Source: Dipteris shenzhenensis (Eukaryota > Polypodiophyta > Polypodiopsida > Gleicheniales). Taken from it: 64,000 nt of DNA. The stretch lies in assembly GCA_047967505.1 (NCBI GenBank), contig CM106540.1; one strand, 5' to 3'. Positions 1-11,400 of the stretch are shown one piece after another. Both the position numbers and the translations under genes were made by a program. The notes under the pieces were generated by a model. It saw only the letters and a program-made list of their open reading frames with translations, did no database searches and was not told where the DNA came from. Position 1 is the first letter of the stretch; each line of letters begins with the position of its first letter.

Positions 1-557
1 GTGGGAATAGGCCCATATAACAATGATCAATGTCTGATCCCATTGTATGCATTGTTATCAAGTTCTCTCATTGTATGCAAGACCAATTGAAGATTAATTT
101 AAAAGACTCTCATTGAATTGCTGAGTAGACGCTTCCGACATAGGTTTCATGATAAAGTTTGAGAGAGAAAAAACTATGCAGATCACTTGCATACATGTAT
201 TGCTTGGTGACTTTGAGCGAGCATAAGGTTAAATAATACCATTTGGATACCAACCTCAAGGGAAGCTGATGTTATCTATCTTTAACCTCATTGCGGAACT
301 TGAAAAGGATGAGTCTAGAATACTTGCTCAACACAGATACTTATACTACATGCAATCAAGCTGAATTAGCAGGGAGGCGTCGAGTCGAGTGGTAAACTTA
401 TCAACTGGATGAAATTTACATCAACTGTCCAAAACGAAGAGACAGTCCTATGTAAAAAGGTGCCTACTTCGGACAAGCCAAACCTAGCTAGGAGAGTGCA
501 AACGCCCTTCGGGTGAATGTTACGTAAAGAAAAGAGAAGCAATAACCTCTTGTGATC
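1..557. other. No recognisable gene
   Basis: AT-rich sequence with no long open frame, recognisable domain or tandem repeat. It lies downstream (3') of the minus-strand gene that follows and may hold its 3' UTR and polyadenylation region. Confidence 0.4.
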
Positions 558-1568
558 CTAGTCAAGATTAATGTCTTTGCACTCTTCTGAGTCATCTCTG
601 TTGGCGAGCTCATCAACATCAACTTCAACTCTGAACATTTGACATAACCGCTTGCGCTTGACAATACTAAATTTGCTTGCAGGCTGGCAATGTTTTTCTC
701 TTGCCGCAAATTCAGGCTGGCAATGTTTTTCCCTTGACGGTGGTAGAGTTTCCAGAGCCAGTACCAGACTAGCAAACAGCAACCTCCTGCTCAGCCGGTA
801 CAACCTTGCCTGCTCGGCTTTTTGCTTCCTCCATCGCCCGCCTGTTTTAACAAACATGTCCTGCACCCTCTTCAATAGCACCGCTGGCATCCCCGGGAAG
901 CTTCTCCTGTTCACCGTTGGACGTCCCTGATCGGCTGTGTCTTTGATCACTACCATTCCAGAAAGGCATGATTCTACAGCGGGCACTTGATCGCCTTCCT
1001 CTACGTTAAAATTGCACGAGTGGCTGCCCACAATTTCCCCGGCCATGTTTGTCACTATACCGCCTTCGATGGAGATCCCAAACGAGGCGATTAGGCCATA
1101 GGAAGGGTGGGGAGGCAGGGAGAGCACACCTTCGATCATCGCAGGAGATTTGGCACGGTCTATGTACGGCAGGTCCGGATAGTTGAAGCAGAAAATGGAA
1201 TCACCTTGATCTGGGTCTTCGTCCTCTGTGCAGAAGTTGAGGCAGCGGGTCCGGAGGCTCTTAACTGGCTTGACGATGCAAACCTCGCAACCGTGCTTGA
1301 AGAGCACAACTTCAGCCCGAAATGTGAGTGAGTCGCAATCGCTGTACCTGGGATAATCAACCATGAGGCTGCCGGGGGAGTTGACCGTGGACATGACGGA
1401 GGCTGGAACGAGGGACTCTCCCGATTCACCGACGAGGCAAGCAAAGCCGATGTAAATAGCGTTAGAGGACGAGGGACAGTGGGCGGAGTGGCGGAAGTAA
1501 ATGCTGCCCACTAGGCGAGAAACGCGGTTGAAGAGCTCTACGCTCCGTGATCTGTCCATGGTAACCAT
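558..1568 (-). CDS. Hypothetical protein, possible degenerate trypsin-fold
   Basis: Uninterrupted 336-residue frame from an ATG at 1568 to a TAG; a second ATG three codons in is an alternative start. I do not recognise the family with certainty. The pattern resembles a double beta-barrel serine protease (HtrA/trypsin fold). Residues 40-58 read like the first barrel strand (GFACLVGESGESLVPAS). Residues about 86-100 are a beta-rich stretch. Residues 160-183 (ASFGISIEGGIVTNMAGEIVG) look like the GxSGGP-xxNxxGxxVG segment, with Ser-Gly replaced by Glu-Gly. If so, it is a catalytically dead protease-like protein. The C-terminal third (about 225-336) is basic then acidic and holds an 11-residue duplication. 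GC-richer than its surroundings and free of stops, which supports a real gene. The fold assignment is inference. Confidence 0.6.
   Translation of the reverse strand: MVTMDRSRSVELFNRVSRLVGSIYFRHSAHCPSSSNAIYIGFACLVGESGESLVPASVMSTVNSPGSLMVDYPRYSDCDSLTFRAEVVLFKHGCEVCIVKPVKSLRTRCLNFCTEDEDPDQGDSIFCFNYPDLPYIDRAKSPAMIEGVLSLPPHPSYGLIASFGISIEGGIVTNMAGEIVGSHSCNFNVEEGDQVPAVESCLSGMVVIKDTADQGRPTVNRRSFPGMPAVLLKRVQDMFVKTGGRWRKQKAEQARLYRLSRRLLFASLVLALETLPPSREKHCQPEFAAREKHCQPASKFSIVKRKRLCQMFRVEVDVDELANRDDSEECKDINLD
680..745. repeat. 33-bp in-frame tandem duplication
   Basis: The string starting caggctggcaatgttttt at 680 recurs at 713, an exact 33-bp offset. It duplicates 11 codons (REKHCQP block) without breaking the reading frame of the gene on the minus strand. 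Confidence 0.85.
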
Positions 1569-1654
1569 GAAGCAGGAGCAGGGAGGCAGCGATCAGCTGG
1601 CTGAGGGAAGAGCGATATGAAGGAGGAGCTGAGCGCGAAGCCGAAGGTGAGGAG

Positions 1655-1724
1655 TCCTCTATTTTAAGCGCCCCCTTGAAAAAGCAGCACTGAAAAGCCA
1701 ACCCCTTCCCATGCATGCATGCAT
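1655..1724 (-). promoter_or_regulatory. Candidate core promoter with RY motif
   Basis: Read on the minus strand, a TATA-like CTTAAAATAG lies about 95 bp upstream of the ATG at 1568. A CATGCATGCATG run at about 1711-1722 lies about 50 bp further upstream. CATGCA is the RY/Sph element bound by plant B3-domain factors. Placement relative to the gene is plausible; function is inferred. Confidence 0.35.
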
Positions 1725-1739
1725 TGGCCCCTCAACCAA

Positions 1740-3870
1740 CAAATGAGGATGAGCAACCGGTATAAAAATCAACCAATTTCCTCACCTTTGGTGATCCTTA
1801 AACCGTTTACTACTCGCAAGGCATGGTTAGAAATTTTAGTTTTATAATTCACCTCGATTCATTTGTTAGAAGATCCTCTCTTATGTAGTCCTATATATGG
1901 TAAAAGAAATTATTGAAATATCAATTCAGTACATCGAAAGATTGAATGAGAGAGAAAATTTTCAAGTGAATTTCATTTTATTTTTTTTAATAGGATAGAA
2001 AGAGGGGGCTATGGACGCAGGTAACTGTACAATTATAAAAGCAATGATGTTTGATGTTCAAAGGTAGCCATAGTGGAATAGCTGGTTTATACTAATGCGA
2101 GTCCTCAAGAGTCAAGAGAGATACGATCCGTGCAACGGTCCTGGAATGGTCTGTGCTAGCAAAAACAATACTATTTGCTTTAGTATCTCCACATTAAGAT
2201 AAAGTTAAGATTTGATATTTAAGTGCAGTTTCTTAGTAATAAACATATTTAAATTCATATAACTAAATATTTATATAATCTTATATAGCCACACAATGGT
2301 TGGTTGGAGTGGTGGTGTGCTTCCTCTCCAAGAGCTATAAAAACAAAGAATGTGAATGATCCATTAGTCCATTGGTTTTGAATAGTTAAGGTAGTGTAAT
2401 AGTTGACAAAAGATAATTACCTTTTCGAATGTTTGTCAGGCGGTGAGAGTGTATACGAAACGTTGCCAATGATCTTCAGTTTGGTGTCCTAATCTGCAAG
2501 AGAGGAAAACATCATAAACTTATACATTATTAGAATAAGAAATAATACAAGAAAAAAGGTCATCTATGCTAACACAAGGGTAACACAATAAGCTTGCCGA
2601 CAACTAATGTTGAATATCATAGCAAATGAAGAGGTAATAGTAGTGTATGTGTTTCGCATACTAAGTCGGCAAAGAAAAGTCCATACTTCTCGACAGGCAT
2701 CCACATAACATGACAGTTGAGTGCTTTTTTACACAAGGAAACATGGTAATTAAGGCCTACTATTTGGCATGTAATTCCTAGTCTACGAGAATGCTCTAAA
2801 GTACAATCGCATCGGTGTCAATGCTTATCGATTTTCATAGGAATGGCAACAGATCTCCTTCTGTTCTCTATCTTTATGCATGTGACAAGATACAAGGCTA
2901 GGGAAAACTGGAAGTTGTCTATGTGTCCAGCTTGGAGACACGATCACATCTATCTTACTATATATTAAGGATGGTGAAACAAACGAGAGGCTGCCACGTG
3001 GTGAACGATCCAACAGGGTCATTGTTTGCTTAGGTGTAGCCATTTTTGGTGAGGTTCAAGGACTTTTCTGTATATAGGTGTCTTTTATGACCCATAACTT
3101 ATGCATTGCCCAACGGATTCAACAAATTTTGTCTTCAAGTTGTAGTACACATTCCAAACTTGAACATGAGAGCAAAAAATTATGGAATAAGGATTTGGAA
3201 CGAGACCATTACAGCATTACAAGTGCTATGTTGCATGTGAAGCATGCATCCTGAAGACTATAGGATATAACAATTTATTCAAAAACATCAAATTTTGTTC
3301 TATACATACATGCAACCAAGTATTCATTCAAAACTACACTATGTGAGCTTCTATTCAACTCAAGGACACACCTAAATGAGAACATTAGGCATGGGTTAAT
3401 GGGCCTCCAATTTTGTGCTAAAGTGATGCATACCCATTTGAGGGCACGCTCCAAAACTTTTTAAAAATTTGTTGAAAACCAAAACAGATTGAAAATTTGG
3501 AATCCAAACTAATGGGACTACTGCATGGTGGTCTTAAAACATTAATAGTTGTTGGTAATGGTCTCTAGATTCAACCTAAAGTGGAAGAAGTTGGAAAAGT
3601 ATAATTTGTGCATGTGAAAAGATATTTTAATAAATCCAACACTATTTACATCTCATTTACAATTTTGAATTGTTTATTTTTCCATGCACTTGCTTGCTAT
3701 ATGGCTCATAAGCATGCCAAAGGTCATTGCATTTAATAATATATAGCATCAAATCCGATAGCATGCGCTTTGGCTTATTTGTGTTTTGAAGCATTTTAGG
3801 CCCAATTGCACTTGTTTGGGATATCCAATTTTGTTTACATGTATCGCTGGAGGGGGGGAAACTGGTAGCT
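1740..3870. other. Intergenic, nothing recognised
   Basis: AT-rich DNA with frequent stops in all frames and no repeat or domain I can name. It separates the minus-strand gene at 558-1568 from the plus-strand relict gene that begins near 3.9 kb. Confidence 0.45.
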
Positions 3871-3876
3871 GAAATT

Positions 3877-4420
3877 TTGCTACTACCACGAATTTTGAAT
3901 TTTCACACCTCTCGCCCATCAAAGATTAAGTACCCACAACCCCCGGTTCGTAGAGTAACAACCCTACCAACACCTCGGGAGATGCACGCCCAAGAGGTGA
4001 TGCTCTCTAACATGAGAAATGGCCTATTGAAAGTGAAAGGGGTGCATAGCTTAGATCAACTAGCTGCAAAGAGGGCGACATTAGCGATGTTGGTGTCCCC
4101 TAAAACAAAGGAGAAACGGCTTGGGCATACAATGTCAAAGATGTTGTCAACCAAAAGGACCAATGTGGCTTCAATGGTTGAATGTAGTGCAAAAGAAATG
4201 CACAATCATCCCAATCTGAGAAGTCTGCAGGCTTCAATAAAACGCAAGAAAAGGAGAGACATCCTAAGTGCGGAAGTCATTGCTACAGTGACGACGTTTT
4301 GGCACAAAAAGATGAGTTTCTCCAAATAAAAAGGACATCTGTAAGAAGCAGACAGGACGCAAGGTGTTTTAGGATCACATCATACACATGCTAGATACAA
4401 CGTAGATTAGTGGTGCCTAA
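3877..4420 (+). pseudogene. Relict gene, N-terminal block (unnamed repeat-associated family)
   Basis: An open frame encodes a basic protein segment containing MHAQEVMLSNMRNGLLKVKG, then SLDQLAAKRATLAML. At about 4309-4325 two bases are missing (atgagtttct here, atgagagtttct in the second copy at 19.4 kb), which shifts the frame. The shifted frame continues with SPNKKDICKK and reads to 4410, interrupted only by TAG codons at 4370 and 4403. A homologous block lies at 18.9-19.5 kb, so this is a dispersed family. It appears to be the N-terminal half of the relict that resumes at 5330. I cannot name the family. Confidence 0.6.
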
Positions 4421-5240
4421 ACCAGCCCGGTGGTTGGAACATCATGCAATAGTAGGCTGGTTCAACTCAATCACCAGTTATGTGATTATCATGAACCAGC
4501 ATGGTTGAACATACATTAGTTGTTATCCAGCTCGGTGGCGTGGTTGAGCAGAAATTAACAACAATATATTTTGCAATAGATTGTTATTTTAGTAAACTGG
4601 CCTGGTGGTTGGAACATCATGCAACCATGGCTGCATCAGCTCAATCAGTAGTTATGTGATTGTGCTGAACCAGTGTGGTTGAACAAACATTAGTTATTGA
4701 CCAGGCCGGTGGTTGAAATTATTGTGTTTCTTAGTACTTAAATTCGTTAAATTTAATTTCCTGTTATTCGACTATTTCTAGACTAGGATGGCTTGGACTT
4801 AATGTGATTGTCCTAAACCAATCCTGGTACCAGTTCATAACAGCAAGCACTTATATTAATAACATAAATTGTGATTGAAATTGTGAAATTCAAAAAAGAA
4901 AAGCAGTATATTGTTATTTTCTAATGGTGAAATTCAAAAATGGAAATCAATATGCTTGTTATTGTCTAATATGTGAAGTTGAGATCGGCAGGATAAACCA
5001 GCCTGATGGTTGAAATTGTGACAATGTCCTAAACCATCCAGTGGCTGAAATTGGGATTGTCCTAAGCATGTCCTAAACCAGCCCAGTCGTTGACTATCCT
5101 AAACGTGTCCTAAACCAGCCTAGTGGTTTATTGTCCTAAATGTGTCCTAAACTAATCCAGTGGTAAACCAACCCGATGATTGAAATTGTGACTATCCTAA
5201 TCTAATGCGGTGGTTGAAAAATATTTTGCTTCATTCTATA
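4390..5240. repeat. Cluster of degenerate palindromic motif AACCAGCCCGGTGGTT
   Basis: About a dozen imperfect copies of aaccagcccggtggttg are scattered at irregular 30-90 bp spacing (for example near 4418, 4596, 4711, 4997, 5077, 5112 and 5205). Many are followed by aaattgtg. The core is an imperfect palindrome (AACCA...TGGTT) around GCCCGG. The cluster sits exactly between the two coding halves of the relict gene. Confidence 0.7.
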
Positions 5241-5329
5241 CTTTAATTAGACTTTAATTAGACTGTGTTTTGTCTTCTTTTATAGCAAAAAGGGGGCTCA
5301 CTGTTCTGTTGTTCCTGCATGTTGAGTCA

Positions 5330-6440
5330 GTTAACAGAGTTGTATCTCAAGTTTATGGATCAAAATCCAAACATTTCAATTGGCAGAGGAGCTTTGAGCA
5401 TTGTAAGCTCTAGTACGTCAAGAAAGTCAAAGACATGAATGCTTGTTATTGCAAAACACACATAAACTTTGACCTAGCCCTAGCAAGCTATGAATGACTT
5501 GAGATCGAGCCGTGTTGGAGCATTACTCCATGGGGATTGATGCCCATGCCTCCCCGATGAATGCGCAGTCTGTAGGCCACCTGGATCCTCATCATGTGTT
5601 GCAAGGGAGGGTAGGTTTTGTAGCCTAAGGTCTATGTTGGAGCCAATGGTTTGTCCAAAGAATGTATGTCCAAATGAAATGAGGGAAGACAACCATGTTG
5701 CTCTAAAATGGAGGAGATTTGAAAATGTCAATGTGGAAGGATCCGATAAAAATAGATGGCTATCATCATATAAGAGCACCCAGCCAAGGGAGCTTATAGG
5801 TCACGTGGTTCAATCCATCCCAAAATATGTGCTTGATAATTTCATGGTAGCTAGCTAGTAGGATAAGTAGTTCAAGACATGCCTTGCCAATTTTCCCCGT
5901 GACACTATTGTATCTGTCATAGATTTTGCTGAAAATTATTCATTTCAAGAACAAGATGAGATACAAAGTGCTCACTTGTACAACAAGTAGATAACAATTA
6001 TTGTGCATATCACGTATGGCCATTTGCTTGATTCTTCCACGTATGATGCCAATCTTCTTGCTGACTCATAGGAGTCCAGGTCAATGCAACACACGTACCA
6101 TTTCTACATTCCAAATGATAGGAAACATGACACCTTATTTGTGCAGCATGCTTTTCTACTACATTGGAAATGGCTGAAAAAGGAAAATCCCCATGCCAAA
6201 AATATAAAACAACATTGGGTGTGGTCAAATGGTGCTTCCTCCCAATTTAAATCAGCCCATGGATTCTACTTCAATAAGAGTCCACAAACATGTGTGTCGT
6301 CTCATGTAGTAAGAGCTATTAAGTTCTAGATGCAACCTTTGCCACAACAAAAGAAGGGCAAGAGTGTCTTCAAATTGGATTTAGACACGCATGAGCACAT
6401 CTTATGGTGTCGTGGAGCGATGGACGAGGATGATTGAGAT
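5330..6440 (+). pseudogene. Relict gene, central/C-terminal block; transposase-like
   Basis: From about 5500 a single frame can be read to 6438 with no frameshift. It holds a Cys-rich stretch near 5540-5590 (CPCLPDECAVC), then WRRFENVNVEG (about 5730), FKTCLANFPRD (5871), SVIDFAENYSF (about 5917), ITIIVHITYGH (5991), HFYIPNDRKHD and FVQHAFLLHWKWL (6099-6173), and QHWVWSNGASSQFKSA (about 6210). Six in-frame TAG codons (5856, 5859, 5868, 5988, 6069, 6327) and one TGA (5538) interrupt it. Every one is a single transition from CAG, TGG or CGA. Upstream, NACYCKTHINFDLA at about 5436 is in another frame, so one shift lies near 5490. The acidic residues and the SNGASSQFK block suggest a DDE-type, mobile-element origin, but the family name is unknown to me. 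Confidence 0.6.
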
Positions 6441-6529
6441 AGTACTAAGAAAATGTATGTAGTCTCATTGCAAGGAAACAATATGTCCACTTGTCTTAGA
6501 AAATGGAATTTGTATTTGAGACTATGCTT

Positions 6530-7170
6530 CTTTTAGTATATCTCAAACAGCCACCATGCTGGTTTTATTAAATTATTTTTATAAATCCCAAACGGTTAAT
6601 CCCATGAGTGTTTTTAGTATATCCCAACAACCATCGCGCTAGTTTCCCATGATGAATCCACACATCCTACAAATCCATTCATCTTGTAATAATAGAAGCA
6701 AAGCACCATGTTGGTGGCTATTAATATCCCAGTGCAACCAACCATTGTGCTGGTGATAACTTATCCTGCACTACTATCGTGCTATCCATGCACTATTGTC
6801 GTGCTATCCTAAAATTTATTGCACAGTGCTATACTAAAATATTCCCCTTTAGACTGTTTATCATTTCGTTAACCGTCAGATGTCATCCTGTGCTTGTTTT
6901 TAGTATATCCCAACAACCACCATGTTGGTTTCCCATAACGAATTCACACATCCTACAAATCCATTCATCTTGTAATAATAGAAGCAAACCACCTCACTAG
7001 TGGCTATTAATATCCTAGTGCAACCAACCACCATGTTGGCGATAACTTATCCTGCACTACTACTGTGCTATCCCTATAATATTGCTATGCTTTCCTAAAA
7101 TTTGTTGCAAAGTGATATACTAAAATAGTGCCCTTTAGGCTGGTTATTGTTAACCATCATATTTCAACTA
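6530..7170. repeat. 286-bp tandem duplication carrying motif in reverse orientation
   Basis: The segment starting ttttagtatatcccaacaac at 6612 recurs at 6898 (offset 286 bp, roughly 85-90 percent alike by eye). A third, partial start lies at 6535. Each unit contains motifs such as caaccaccatgttgg, the reverse complement type of the AACCAGC..GGTGGTT motif at 4.4-5.2 kb. The two clusters therefore flank the 5330-6440 relict in opposite orientation. Confidence 0.75.
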
Positions 7171-8300
7171 CCGGGCTTCTTAAAAACTTAAGTACTAACA
7201 TGGAAGCAGGTCGATACAAGATCAAGTATTATGAGCACCATGAGAAAGTCCACAAGTCCAAGAAATGTCTGCAAGATTTTTATTTTTTCAAAATATGACG
7301 ACATTTTGTGGATCAAGGAAATTTTAGACTCCCAACTATCTTATTAGCCTCTCTATAGCAAGCATATGCCAGCTCTTTAGGCCATTCTGATGCACAATGG
7401 CAGACCTCTTCACACACTTGGATTACACACTACTTGCTTGACTCTGCCGACTTGTATGCCCAAAGTAACTCCTCCCTTCAATGGGGGTCCTCTTCATCCT
7501 AGTCTTTGCACTCTATACATCTTTGCGCCTCTATCATGTCCTGCCAAAAGAAACCTACATCAGGAGCTTGACAAGTACCTTAAAGGAGAAGGAAAAAAAA
7601 TAGCCAAGGAAATTGATATTCACCATCTCTACCGGCTCCAAGTAATACATCCACCACCGAAGCATGTCCTCCTTGCAGCTACTTTCCTCCTTCTTCTCTG
7701 TGTTTGTTTCTGTGAGGATGTCATCCAACATCATTTTCAAATAGAACAAAAGCATTCCAAAGTTATTTGGGTATGCCATATATTTGTTGTTGGTGGATCG
7801 GTGTACAGAGTTTGGATTGCAATGTGTACAGAGTTTTAAGGCTAGATTTCATAATGGGCTCTTAGTTGTGTCTGCACTACACTTAAATAGGGAGAGAGTT
7901 CATTGAGCCTGACCTTCTCAATCTTTAGTCTCATGTTAGTTTGGTAATTGAAACATTTGAGTTCATTGAGCCCAACTTCAGTCTCATGTCAGTTGTCTAA
8001 TCGAAATCTTTCATCTCACATTAGTTGTCTAATTGAAATCTTTCATCTCACATTAATTGACTGATCAAAATCTGATCTAATCGAAATCTTTCAACTCACA
8101 TTACTTGTCAAATCAAAATCTTTCATCTCACATTACCACATGGTGTTTGCTTCACGATTACCATCCCATCTAGGGTGGTGCCTAAGATTCCACCGCGATG
8201 GCCTATAATTAATATGGATGGAAATCCGAGCTCCAGCGACCACGATGGCTTGAAATAAATATATATAAGATCTGTGGAATTTGGCATTTTACTAAGTTGC
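7171..8300. repeat. Intergenic with degenerate 32-bp minisatellite
   Basis: Between about 7960 and 8135 a unit of about 32 bp (ttgtctaatcgaaatctttc plus atctcacattag) recurs four to five times with substitutions and small indels. A 149-codon open frame at 7390-7839 has no recognisable domain and an unconvincing composition, so I do not call it a gene. The rest is anonymous. Confidence 0.55.
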
Positions 8301-8395
8301 TCTTGTCCACCCCTGCTCTGCTACTTTGCTCCACACCCCTCCTCCAGCTCTTTTCTGCCCTTGCTCTACTTTGCTCCACGCTCCCTCCTCCAACT
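8300..8395. repeat. About 45-bp tandem duplication, pyrimidine-rich
   Basis: Two adjacent units share the pattern tgctctactttgctccac followed by cctcctccaactc. They lie just beyond the 3' end of the Copia-1 pol gene, where a polypurine tract and 3' LTR would be expected. They do not match the 5' LTR. Confidence 0.5.
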
Positions 8396-8481
8396 CTCAC
8401 ACTTAAAGGCAATGTGCCCTCAAGAGAAAGAAAAGAAAAAACAGCATATACATCATAATGTACAAGACCAGTAGACTGGCC

Positions 8482-11400
8482 TTAACCTATACCCATTAGC
8501 CGTCTGCAATGTGCAAACCACTCAACAGCCAATCCTTTGGTCAACAGATCTGCTGGATTGTCATCAGTGTGAACTTTCACAAGCTAAAGTTGCTTGTTCT
8601 CAAGCACCTCCCTGATAAAATGATACTTCACGTCGATGTGCTTCGTCTTTGCATGAAAAACAGGATTTCATGCCAACTGTATGGCACTCTGACTATCACA
8701 ATGCAACAATGGAGTATCACTAGAGTAGCCCAAATCTGCCACTAGCCGAGATAGCCATATAGCTTCCTTGCATGCCTTAGTGGCTGCAATATATTCATCT
8801 TCTGTAGTAGACAGAGCAATGCACTGCTGCATTCTAGATACCCACGACACTGCACCTCCAGTCAAAGTGAAAACATATCCGGTAGTAGACTTCTGGGTAT
8901 CAGGGTGACCGGCATAATCAGAGTCTGTATAACCCTGCACTTTTGCATCTTGACTGCCGAAACATATACACAGGTCCTGTGTACCCTTCAGGTATCTCAT
9001 GACACCTTTCACTGCATCCCAATGCTTCCTGCCAGGTTTAGCCATGTATCTACTAACCACTTCCACTGCAAACGCAATATCGTGCCTGGTTGCAACCATA
9101 GCATACATGAGACTGCCACATGCTGATTCATACGGAATCTTTGACATCTCAGCCCTCTCGGCATCTGTCTGAGGGCTATCCAAAGCACTGATTTTCACAT
9201 AAGGAGGCAATGGAGTACCAATACTCTTCCCCCCCTCCATGTGAAATCTCTACAAGACCTTGCCAATGTATTCCTTCTGAGACAAGTATAGCAACCGCTT
9301 TTCCCTATCCCGAAGTATCCGCATGCCCAGTATATGGTTGGCATCACCAAGATCCTTCATATCAAAGGTTTGGTGCAATCTTTTCTTCAAGGCATTGATC
9401 TCCTTATGAGATTTTCCAGCAATCAACATATCATCCACATACAAAATGAGGATCAGTAAACTGCCATCTGAAGCCTTCTTGGTATACAAGCAGTGATCAA
9501 TGTCACTTCTCCTATAACCTTGGCTTCGCATGAATGTATCAAACTTATGATACCATTCTCTGGGTGCCTGCTTAAGACCATAAAGACTTTTCTTCAGTCT
9601 GCACACAAGCTTCTCCTTTCCCTTCACTGTAAAACCTTTTGGTTGCTGCATAAAAATCTCTTCATGTAAATCACCATGAAGAAATGCCGTCTTGACATCC
9701 ATTTGGACCAAGTCCATATCTGCATGTGCAACCAATGCTCTCCCAATGCTAATACAGTTCTGAGAGTTGTCATCTTAATGACAGGAGAGAATATCTCATC
9801 AAAGTCAACACCATATTCCTGCTTGAACCCCTTGGCAACCAGTCTGGCTTTATGCCTTGGCTTTTCACCAGGTGTGACTTTAAGTCGAGAATTTGCATGG
9901 CAGTACTTTCTTACCAGTAGGCAAGGGTACCAATTCCCAAGTGCCATTTTTGTGAAGACTGTCCATTTCAGAATTCATAGCAAGATCCCATTGAACCTTG
10001 TTTGCCCTCTGCCTAGCCTCTTTGTAGCATGAAGGCTCTCCACAATCAGTGAGCATTAGATAATCAAAGCCAGGAATAAATCTGTCTGGCTGCCGTGTCG
10101 GTCTGGTTGACCTTCTAACCTGATGACCATCATCTTGAGGTGGCTGTCCAGCCTATTCATCACCCAGTTTTGGCTGCATTTGCATGTCAGGAAGATCATC
10201 TAACTGTGGTACATCCATTGGGATATCATCTGCCATATCTGGCTGTCCATTTGGACCTACTGTAGCATCATTTAATGGCTAATTATGCTGCTGTTGTGGC
10301 TGATTTACAGCCGGTCTGTGTTGCCCATGATGCCTGTCATCATCAATAGTTACTTTTAAAGGTCCCTGTTGTACAACAGGTTCCTTGAACATGATGGTTT
10401 CATCAAACACGACATCATTGCTACGTATAAGTTTTCTGTTTGTGGGATCCCATAGTCTGTAGCCCATCTCACCTTTGTCACCATACCCTAGGAAAATGCA
10501 TTTCAGAGACTTTGGATATAATTTAGTCCTGTCCTCCTTGCGTACATGCACATACGCGACACAACCAAAGACCCGTAGGTGTTTGTAAGATGGAGGCTTA
10601 CCCGTCCATGCCTCTTCAGGCACACCACCACATAATCTCTTATTCGGTGACCTATTTATAAGGTGCACAGCTGTCTTTACAGCTTCAGCCCAAAAAGTGT
10701 GGGGCAACGCAGCATGTGACAACATAGATCTGACCTTTTCTTGAATGGTCCTGAACATTTTCTCAGTGGTACCATTCTGTGGTGGATCATACGGTGCAGA
10801 TAACACCTTTTGAATGCCCTTTGCCTCACAGAATTCCTGGAACTCTTTGGACAAATACTCTCCACCATTGTCAGACCTCAAAGCTTTCAGTTTCTTGCCT
10901 GTCTCATTTTCGACCAGTGCAACAAACTTAGTGAAAGCAGTAAAGTATCACTCTTTCTTTTAAGAGTGTAAACCCACACTTTGCGGGTGGCATCATCTAT
11001 AAATGACAAAATGTACTTCGCTCCTCCTAAAGATACAGTAGGCATCTCACATACATCGGTATGGACAAGATCCAAGAGCTGTAATTTCTGATTTGATGCC
11101 CTCTTATGAGGAATCTGTACTTGACGACCGTAGAGACAAAATTCACATTTCTTTAAATCTGAAAATTTTAGACTCGGCAAGTAACCAAAATGAGCCAGTT
11201 GCTCCATTCCCTTAACACTCATATGGCCAAGCCGGCTATGCCACAATGAAATCTTTGGCAGCTCGACGGCATTTACATCGGAATGCGGACAATGTCCTGC
11301 ATGAAGTGAATACAAAGTATCAAGTTTAGGACCTCTGGCTATAGCCGTTGCCCCTTTGTTGATTTTCCACTTCTGATTACCAAAGGTGGTATGATAACCA

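Noticed and set aside
7390-7839. 149-codon plus-strand frame as a gene
   Set aside because: No domain, unlikely composition, AT-rich repeat surroundings, and an overlapping antisense frame of similar quality.
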